A stretch of DNA of 5,115 nucleotides from DATEMK01 sp035275625 (lineage in GTDB: Bacteria; Bacteroidota; Bacteroidia; AKYH767-A; OLB10), in NCBI GenBank assembly GCA_035275625.1, contig DATEMK010000050.1, forward strand, positions 1 to 5,115, in the 5' to 3' direction. A program made the translations under genes and the position numbers. Position 1 is the first letter of the stretch. Each line of letters begins with the position of its first letter. The notes under the pieces were generated by a model. It was not told the DNA's origin and made no database searches. It saw nothing but the letters and a program-made list of their open reading frames with translations. Below, piece by piece: positions 1 through 5,115 of this stretch.

Positions 1-1
1 A

Positions 2-103
2 TTTTTTCGGAAATTATTTCAGGAAATGGCAAATAAAAAAGTCAAATTGACTGAGAAAGCCATTTTGATAAGTCAACTTGTCGCAGGAAGAAGGAATTAC
101 TGA
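2..103 (+). CDS. Possible 3' end of an unidentified gene, cut by the left edge
   Basis: One forward frame is open from the window edge for 33 codons and stops at TGA 101-103. The peptide is basic and could be helical: it begins FFRKLFQEMANKK and ends LISQLVAGRRNY. I do not recognise the family. The other two forward frames close early (TAA 34-36, TGA 48-50), so this is the only forward frame that can be coding here. The stop lies right at the hairpin 100-133 and 42 bp before the end of the convergent tamB, which suits a real gene end. An ATG at 26-28 preceded by AGGAA could instead start a 25-residue peptide, but that is less likely than a gene entering from the left. An open stretch of this length can arise by chance, so confidence is modest. 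Confidence 0.4.
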   Translation, partial: FFRKLFQEMANKKVKLTEKAILISQLVAGRRNY

Positions 104-133
104 ATTTGCTTTTTAAGCAATTTAGCAATTCAG
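100..133. terminator. Imperfect hairpin between convergent genes, possible bidirectional terminator
   Basis: Two alternative foldings are visible. The inner one pairs TTGCTT (106-111) with AAGCAA (115-120) around a TTT loop. The outer one pairs CTGAATTTGCT (100-110) with AGCAATTCAG (124-133), with one bulged T. The stems are AT-rich and there is no long T-tract on either strand, so as an intrinsic terminator it is weak. Its place between the ends of tamB and the putative left gene is what supports the call. Confidence 0.35.
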
Positions 134-147
134 CAGTTTAACAATTT
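116..147. repeat. Four degenerate tandem 8-bp units
   Basis: Read on the + strand, the units are AGCAATTT (116-123), AGCAATTC (124-131), AGCAGTTT (132-139) and AACAATTT (140-147). Each differs from AGCAATTT by zero to two bases. The last unit overlaps the tamB stop codon (146-148 on the minus strand). The first two units also form one arm of the hairpin foldings in this gap. The function is unknown. Confidence 0.6.
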
Positions 148-3100
148 ATTTTGAGCCATCCGTGCTCGAAGTATCCTGCGGTTTATTCTTCTGTGGTTTT
201 TCTTTTTTTCTGAAAAGATCACCGACAGTATTAAAATCCTGCCTGTAGTAAATCCCAATACCCTGTGTGTACAGGGAGTTAAAATAATTCAGAAAAGTAT
301 TGTTATTAGAGCGGTTGAATGCTTTAAAATGAAAGCGGCCGTTATTGCTGACCTGCACATCGGCATTAAAATCGCCAACGATGCTGCTGGTTTGCTGAGT
401 GGTTTCATTAGTGCCTGTAACTCCCACCACACCATCAAGCGTTAACCGGTCATTAAATAGTTTTGTGGAAAGAGCAACTTCCAGTTCCTGGCTGCTGATT
501 TTGTCAGCAGCTCTGTAATTAATTCCTATATCTACTGCATTTGTCAGTGACTGGGCCCAGTTTGTTAACTGGTTTGATAAAAGCTCACTTGCATTGGCTT
601 CAAAAGAACCGCCTGAATTTGCAGTTCCTTTTGTATTGCGCCCCGGTTGAAAGCGATTCAGGACAAGCAGGCTCAAGGTTTGATTATTTACATCCTCCTG
701 GGTGCTGATATTGCTTTTCACAAGGCTTTCCGTGGTAGGATCAATGTTAGGAATATCAATTCTGAAAATCACATCGGGATTCATCAATTTATTTTTAAGG
801 CTGAGGTTTAAAATTACATCCGTTCGTTTTTTTAAAGAAGTGTCTTCAGGTAAAAGATCATAAAGACTTGCCCTTAACTTATAGTTGGCATTCAAATCAA
901 TGATGGCATCAGAAGGTGAACCATTCCATTTAAGAAATCCGCCTTTTGCAACATCAAATCTTTTATTGATGATATTTTGCAGGGTAAATAAATAATCTCC
1001 TCTTTCCACTATATATTCCCCGTACATATTAAAAGTACCGAACTGATCAATTATCATGTTGATAGTTCCGGACCCGGTGCCTTTCATAATATCACCGATC
1101 TTTTCATCGAACACCAGTTCTATTTCAGCATCCGGTGTGGCTTCAAAGGTGAAATCCATATTGATGCCTGAAAAATCCACAGGCTCCGCTTCAATTTTTT
1201 TTGCACTGTCCGCATCGTGAGAGATGAATGTTATAAATCCGCTTTCACCTACTTCTTCCGGGTTAGAAAGCGGTATATATATATGTGTTCCTTTTTCAGA
1301 AGTTAATGTTCCGTCAAAACTGAGGTTGTCAAAAAAACCTGATATAGTCACCACCCCGGAAGCAATCGCTGAACCGTAAAACAATTCGTTCTGTGATTTT
1401 TTTGTGTTCAGGCACATAAATTTATCAGGGTGAATATCCAGGTGCAATCCGAAGTCCTCAAAATGATTGTGATAAATTCTTCCATTTAAAATCGCTTTTC
1501 GGCCATTGTCATCATTTACGGTAATGTTATTAAAAATAAATCCTTCTTCTGTAACGGTCACATTATCCGAAAAACTGTAACGGGTATTGAGGTAATCAAT
1601 TACAAAACTTGTCTTTTGCAATTTAACAGAGCCGGTAAGAACAGGCTTAGAAGCCGTGCCCTTTAGTTTCAGGTCAGCGCTCAGGTAACCTCTCAGGTCT
1701 GAAGCAAAGCTGTTCAGGTAATGCCCGAAGGGCTGCACATTCGTTTTTACAATGTTTACCGAAAAATCCAATTCATCATGAGGCTGTTTTATCAGGTATT
1801 TTCCGCTCACTGTGATATTCTTTATATCATTTCTGTTCACAGTTGCATCCACGTCAATTGTTTGTAAGCGGGTGTTGCAGATTACTTTCATTAAAGCTGT
1901 CCCAAGCGTGTCATCAAAAAAGGCGAAATCTGCTATCGCCAGGTCCGAAGAAATTTTTGGAACATGAGTAATACCTGCTATAGAAATTTTTCCATCCGCG
2001 CTTCCTGCAATATCAACACCATATAGATTCAGTATTTTATTTAATTTATGCAGATCAAATTTTTCCAAAAGAAATTTTAACTGGTCATTTTCATCTGCTG
2101 AAATTTTTCCTTCCATTCCAAACTTTTGAATGCCTGATTGAAAGGCGAGATTATTGACCTGTGTAAATGCAGTATCAATAATTATCCGGTTCACATCATT
2201 TACTTTCCATGTTTCTCCTTCAATAAGAATATCTGACGGATTGAGATGAATGATTGTCTGGCGGAGCGCAGTAAAATCTAAGTTGCCATTGAGATGAAGA
2301 TGATTGAATGTGGAATCCTTCCCGGTAAAATCCATGTTAAAAAAAGCAGAATCTTTTCTTGTTTCTCCCGCAATCAGCATTTCGCGAATGGCTATGCTGT
2401 CGTGAAAGTTCATTTCATTTACACTCAGGTTCACATCAAACTTATTTGCATTGGTTTTTCCTGATACCACTACTTTATTAAACTTGAAATCACCATACTC
2501 AACACGGTCAGAATTTAACCGGAGGCTGAAATCATTTATGAGAGAATTAAAATTTCCTGAAAGAACAGTATTAGAATCTATTTTAAGCGATGGCAAAAAC
2601 ATCCCCAGGACCGGGGAAGTGTTTTTCAGCTTTAAACTATAGGTGAAATTTTGATTTTCGCCTACCGTAACCATTTTTTGTTCAACGCTTGGTAAATACC
2701 TGCTTAATAAATTTCCGAATGCTTTAACTGCTGATGATCTCCGGTAGTAACCGCGTATATCAAGATCAGCAAAATCAGAAGTAACCCGGATAGATTTTTC
2801 ATTTCCGTTTGCATCCGATTCCAGTTTAATTTCATCGGCATCAATTGAATGATTGCCCTCGGTATATTCAAATTGTTTCAGTTTAATATATCCGTCCATA
2901 TCGTCAATCGTGTTACCCGTGATATGAAATTCAGTAATAACGGACAGGGTTGACGAAGAATCTCTTTTTATCAGATTCAGATTTGCCAGACGCGCATCTT
3001 TTATAGCGGCATTAAAATCATACTGGGGAATTTTTTTTGACAGATCAACTTTTCCGTCAAACTTCAGGTGCAGATCATTTTGTTCAATAGCGAGTGAACC

Positions 3101-4525
3101 GTTAAAAAGTTTTTTTGCAAGATTTCCGTCCAGCGTGATGTTTTTATAGTTGTATTTAAAAAGATCAATGCTGTTTACCGTTCCTTTTACAGACGCTGCA
3201 ATTTTATCAAGATTGAAATTAGTTCCTTTACATTCAACATTCATGGAAAGCCTGCCAAGAATTTTTTCTGAATTAAAGAGTTTGCCAATGTCAAAATCAT
3301 ACGTTTTAAGATGTCCTGAATAAGAAGGTGTTTTTTCAAATTTCAGGTTCAGGTCAGAAGTGAGATATCCCAATTCAGTATGGATGTTTCCATAAGCTAC
3401 AAAGTCATTATAGAAACCGGTAAATTTTCCTTTGAAGTTGACGGTTCCAAGCCGCATTATTTCTGCGGGAAGCTTTAATGTAGCATGTTCAGTAAACTTT
3501 CCCACCGGGATAGTTGCTATATCCTTGCCTGCAGTGGTAAAGTTATCCGCAACAAGATCAATAAATGTTTCACTCACATCCGGCAGCCCTTCCAGGTTTA
3601 CGTTTCCTTTGAAAACAGTTTGCTCTCCGTAATTAAGGGTAAGATTTTTAGCTTTAAACTTTTCCACAGTTCCCCGCACCAGTCCTGACAGCAAAATATT
3701 CCGGTCAAAGCCAATCAGTTCAGAAGTGAAATAAGCAATATCTTTAGAGGAAACATCTGAAGTCAGAAATTCCGAGTTGAAATTCACCTTTGTTAAAAAA
3801 TGATTAAAGTCATCGAACGTATTGTAAGAAAAAACAAGATCAGTTTTAACGCTGCTGTTCGCAGTGAGAATATCGAGGTTATCAAAACGCATTTCATCAG
3901 GGGCGATTTTTGCATGAGCAATAAATTGTTTTAATGTAAACCCTGATTTCTCTCTGAACGAAATATTTTTAACCTCCGTAAATAATGAATCATCAATGAT
4001 CTTAATATTAGTAAAATGAGCCTGCAAATTATCTATATCAAGGTCGCTGAAATTCACCACAGGCAGGCAATCGCTATAGCGATGATCATGAAGAGAAAAC
4101 CGGACATCTGATAACCGGAGGTTCTCCGCTGACAACCCCCATTTCCTGGCAGGGGTGGTGTCGGCTTCAGCGCTGGAAAAATAATCAATGATAAATTGAA
4201 TGTTTAAACCATCATCTGTTTTGTAGCGCTGCAATTTTATTCTTGCTCTCTGCAGATCAATCCCGCTTAAATTGATTGTGTGTTCCTGCCTGTTAAGTTT
4301 GCTGATGTCCGCTTTTAAAAGGTAGGCTGATAACAGCGTATCGTGATGCTGGTCTTCTATATAAATATTTTTCAGGACTATCTTTTTAACCAGCTCCAGG
4401 TGAACAGAGCCAATGCTTACTTTTGTTTTTAATTCAGAAGAAAGATATGCGGAAATTTTCTTTACCAGGAGGGTCTGCACTGCAGGCAGGCGAACCATCA
4501 CAAAAGATGTCAGCAATAAAAACAT
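146..4525 (-). CDS. tamB: TamB-family (DUF490, AsmA-like) translocation and assembly module protein
   Basis: TamB proteins are anchored in the inner membrane by an N-terminal helix and span the periplasm as a long beta-rich groove. Family members are linked to lipid transport to the outer membrane and, with the BamA-like TamA, to outer-membrane protein assembly. The frame encodes 1459 residues, near the usual size for this phylum. Visible in order: a hydrophobic start (1-11) followed by RLPAVQ (12-17); a segment ELKTKVSIGSVHLE (31-44) and an IEDQHHDTLL stretch (56-65), both typical of Bacteroidetes TamB; about 1000 residues of repeated short amphipathic beta strands; then the C-terminal TamB domain with GEYIVERGDYLF (1169-1180), FLKWNGSPSDA (1197-1207), ASELLSNQLTNW (1312-1323) and DIGINYR (1332-1338). 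The protein ends in a last strand (GIGIYYRQDF, 1422-1431) and a polar Lys/Pro/Ser tail (1439-1459). The ATG at 4525 is the first canonical start in frame, but the coding frame probably extends to about 4570 (see findings). No tamA is visible; the downstream side faces a convergent gene. Confidence 0.93.
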   Translation of the reverse strand: MFLLLTSFVMVRLPAVQTLLVKKISAYLSSELKTKVSIGSVHLELVKKIVLKNIYIEDQHHDTLLSAYLLKADISKLNRQEHTINLSGIDLQRARIKLQRYKTDDGLNIQFIIDYFSSAEADTTPARKWGLSAENLRLSDVRFSLHDHRYSDCLPVVNFSDLDIDNLQAHFTNIKIIDDSLFTEVKNISFREKSGFTLKQFIAHAKIAPDEMRFDNLDILTANSSVKTDLVFSYNTFDDFNHFLTKVNFNSEFLTSDVSSKDIAYFTSELIGFDRNILLSGLVRGTVEKFKAKNLTLNYGEQTVFKGNVNLEGLPDVSETFIDLVADNFTTAGKDIATIPVGKFTEHATLKLPAEIMRLGTVNFKGKFTGFYNDFVAYGNIHTELGYLTSDLNLKFEKTPSYSGHLKTYDFDIGKLFNSEKILGRLSMNVECKGTNFNLDKIAASVKGTVNSIDLFKYNYKNITLDGNLAKKLFNGSLAIEQNDLHLKFDGKVDLSKKIPQYDFNAAIKDARLANLNLIKRDSSSTLSVITEFHITGNTIDDMDGYIKLKQFEYTEGNHSIDADEIKLESDANGNEKSIRVTSDFADLDIRGYYRRSSAVKAFGNLLSRYLPSVEQKMVTVGENQNFTYSLKLKNTSPVLGMFLPSLKIDSNTVLSGNFNSLINDFSLRLNSDRVEYGDFKFNKVVVSGKTNANKFDVNLSVNEMNFHDSIAIREMLIAGETRKDSAFFNMDFTGKDSTFNHLHLNGNLDFTALRQTIIHLNPSDILIEGETWKVNDVNRIIIDTAFTQVNNLAFQSGIQKFGMEGKISADENDQLKFLLEKFDLHKLNKILNLYGVDIAGSADGKISIAGITHVPKISSDLAIADFAFFDDTLGTALMKVICNTRLQTIDVDATVNRNDIKNITVSGKYLIKQPHDELDFSVNIVKTNVQPFGHYLNSFASDLRGYLSADLKLKGTASKPVLTGSVKLQKTSFVIDYLNTRYSFSDNVTVTEEGFIFNNITVNDDNGRKAILNGRIYHNHFEDFGLHLDIHPDKFMCLNTKKSQNELFYGSAIASGVVTISGFFDNLSFDGTLTSEKGTHIYIPLSNPEEVGESGFITFISHDADSAKKIEAEPVDFSGINMDFTFEATPDAEIELVFDEKIGDIMKGTGSGTINMIIDQFGTFNMYGEYIVERGDYLFTLQNIINKRFDVAKGGFLKWNGSPSDAIIDLNANYKLRASLYDLLPEDTSLKKRTDVILNLSLKNKLMNPDVIFRIDIPNIDPTTESLVKSNISTQEDVNNQTLSLLVLNRFQPGRNTKGTANSGGSFEANASELLSNQLTNWAQSLTNAVDIGINYRAADKISSQELEVALSTKLFNDRLTLDGVVGVTGTNETTQQTSSIVGDFNADVQVSNNGRFHFKAFNRSNNNTFLNYFNSLYTQGIGIYYRQDFNTVGDLFRKKEKPQKNKPQDTSSTDGSK

Positions 4526-4666
4526 GATTGCTGAAATTAAACCGACAAATATGTTAAGGGCCTTTTTAATAATATTGAAATTAAAAATTACTCTTTATAC
4601 AAATAATCAGAGTAACTGTTCATCCGGTATTTTAACGACTGAAAATTAATTCTTTTTATCTGAAGA
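4526..4666. promoter_or_regulatory. Divergent intergenic region between tamB and tsaD
   Basis: Both flanking genes point outward, so promoters for each should lie here or overlap the gene starts. The stretch is strongly AT-rich. I find no clean match to the Bacteroidetes sigma promoter (TTG, then TAnnTTTG about 20 bp later). The nearest are TATTTTAA at 4628-4635 on the + strand and ATTATTTG at about 4600-4607 on the minus strand, both imperfect and lacking a well-placed TTG. Positions 4526-4594 are also open in the tamB frame and probably partly coding, which would leave a shorter true spacer. No riboswitch or operator is recognisable. Confidence 0.4.
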
Positions 4667-5115
4667 ATGACTGAAAAAGAAGCATTGATATTAGGCATTG
4701 AATCGTCCTGCGATGAAACTTCGGCTGCGGTTACCCGGAACAATATTGTTCTTTCAAACATCATTGCCGATCAGAAGGTTCATGAGCTGTATGGCGGTGT
4801 TGTCCCTGAACTTGCATCGCGGGCGCACCAGAAGAACATTATCCCTGTGATTGCCCGCGCTTTAAAGGAAGCAAAAGTAGGAAAAAATGACCTGGATGCC
4901 GTAGCCTTTACCAATGGCCCCGGCCTGATCGGATCATTGATGGTGGGATCTTCTTTTGCCAGGTCTTTTGCGCTTGCTTTGAACATTCCTGTCATAGAGG
5001 TAAATCACATGCAGGCGCATGTGCTTGCACATTTCGCCATCAAAGACAACTTAATTAATTCTTCACCTCCCGGGTTTCCCTTTCTCTGCCTCACAGTATC
5101 GGGCGGGCACACACA
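4667..5115 (+). CDS. tsaD: tRNA N6-adenosine threonylcarbamoyltransferase TsaD (5' part, cut by right edge)
   Basis: TsaD (formerly Gcp/YgjD) transfers the threonylcarbamoyl group from threonylcarbamoyl-AMP to A37 of ANN-decoding tRNAs, giving t6A, in a complex with TsaB and TsaE in the cytoplasm. The 149 codons present show the ASKHA-type N-terminal signature GIESSCDETSAAV (10-22), GGVVPELASRAH (43-54), TNGPGLIGSL (82-91), the metal-binding HMQAH pair (His114 and His118) and SGGHT (145-149) at the edge. Bacterial TsaD is usually about 330-340 residues, so more than half, including the C-terminal conserved Asp that completes the metal site, lies outside the window. ATG 4667 is a secure start: an in-frame TGA at 4661-4663 lies two codons upstream and the signature follows at the usual distance. 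The leader has only an A/G-rich GAAGA directly before the ATG, not a spaced Shine-Dalgarno. It is divergent from tamB. There is no sign of damage in the visible part. Confidence 0.97.
   Translation, partial: MTEKEALILGIESSCDETSAAVTRNNIVLSNIIADQKVHELYGGVVPELASRAHQKNIIPVIARALKEAKVGKNDLDAVAFTNGPGLIGSLMVGSSFARSFALALNIPVIEVNHMQAHVLAHFAIKDNLINSSPPGFPFLCLTVSGGHT

Noticed and set aside
1273..1284. TA dinucleotide run that could be a phase-variable microsatellite
   Set aside because: It is short and is explained by ordinary codons for a His-Ile-Tyr-Ile stretch in tamB.
2451..3688. Forward-strand open frames of 63-67 codons inside tamB (2451-2642, 3432-3632, 3485-3688)
   Set aside because: They lie wholly antisense to a convincing long gene, show no family resemblance, and two of them overlap each other; they are shadows of tamB.
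4413..4649. Forward open frame of 78 codons across the tamB start
   Set aside because: It is antisense to the TamB N-terminus and runs into AT-rich spacer with a low-complexity product; no support as a gene.
4637..4677. 9-bp direct repeat GACTGAAAA at 4637-4645 and 4669-4677
   Set aside because: The second copy is part of the tsaD coding start and the repeat is short and A-rich; chance is sufficient.
4780..4995. Minus-strand open frame of 71 codons
   Set aside because: It is the antisense shadow of tsaD, whose forward frame carries the family motifs.
1..5115. CRISPR arrays, insertion sequences, tRNA genes, toxin-antitoxin or defence modules
   Set aside because: No spaced repeats, transposase or terminal inverted repeats, tRNA-like folds or relevant protein motifs were seen; almost all sequence is taken by tamB and tsaD.

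Overview
The window looks like ordinary chromosomal DNA of a Bacteroidetes (Bacteroidota) bacterium. The base composition is moderately AT-rich. The large protein carries sequence features typical of TamB proteins from that phylum, and neither divergent gene has a strong Shine-Dalgarno site. Placement below phylum level is not possible from this sequence alone.

Layout. Positions 2-103 (+) are open to the left edge and may hold the last 33 codons of an unidentified gene. Positions 100-148 form a short convergent gap with an imperfect hairpin and four degenerate tandem 8-bp units that run into the stop codon of the next gene. Positions 146-4525 (-) are one very long gene for a TamB-family (AsmA-like, DUF490) envelope protein of about 1460 residues, which fills 86% of the window. 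Positions 4526-4666 are a 141-bp gap between divergent genes, and part of it probably encodes the true N-terminus of TamB. Positions 4667-5115 (+) are the first 149 codons of tsaD, the t6A tRNA-modification enzyme, cut by the right edge.

The two main genes have unrelated jobs: TamB in envelope biogenesis (lipid transport or outer-membrane protein assembly), TsaD in tRNA modification in the cytoplasm. They share an upstream region but not an obvious pathway. I see no mobile element, CRISPR array, RNA gene, toxin-antitoxin pair or defence system, and no evidence of a new system. The most useful observation is that the first ATG of tamB falls inside its predicted signal anchor. The frame stays open for 23 codons upstream and encodes a convincing Lys-Lys plus hydrophobic N-terminus, but has no ATG, GTG or TTG. 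This implies a rare ATT start, a frameshift, or a base error.
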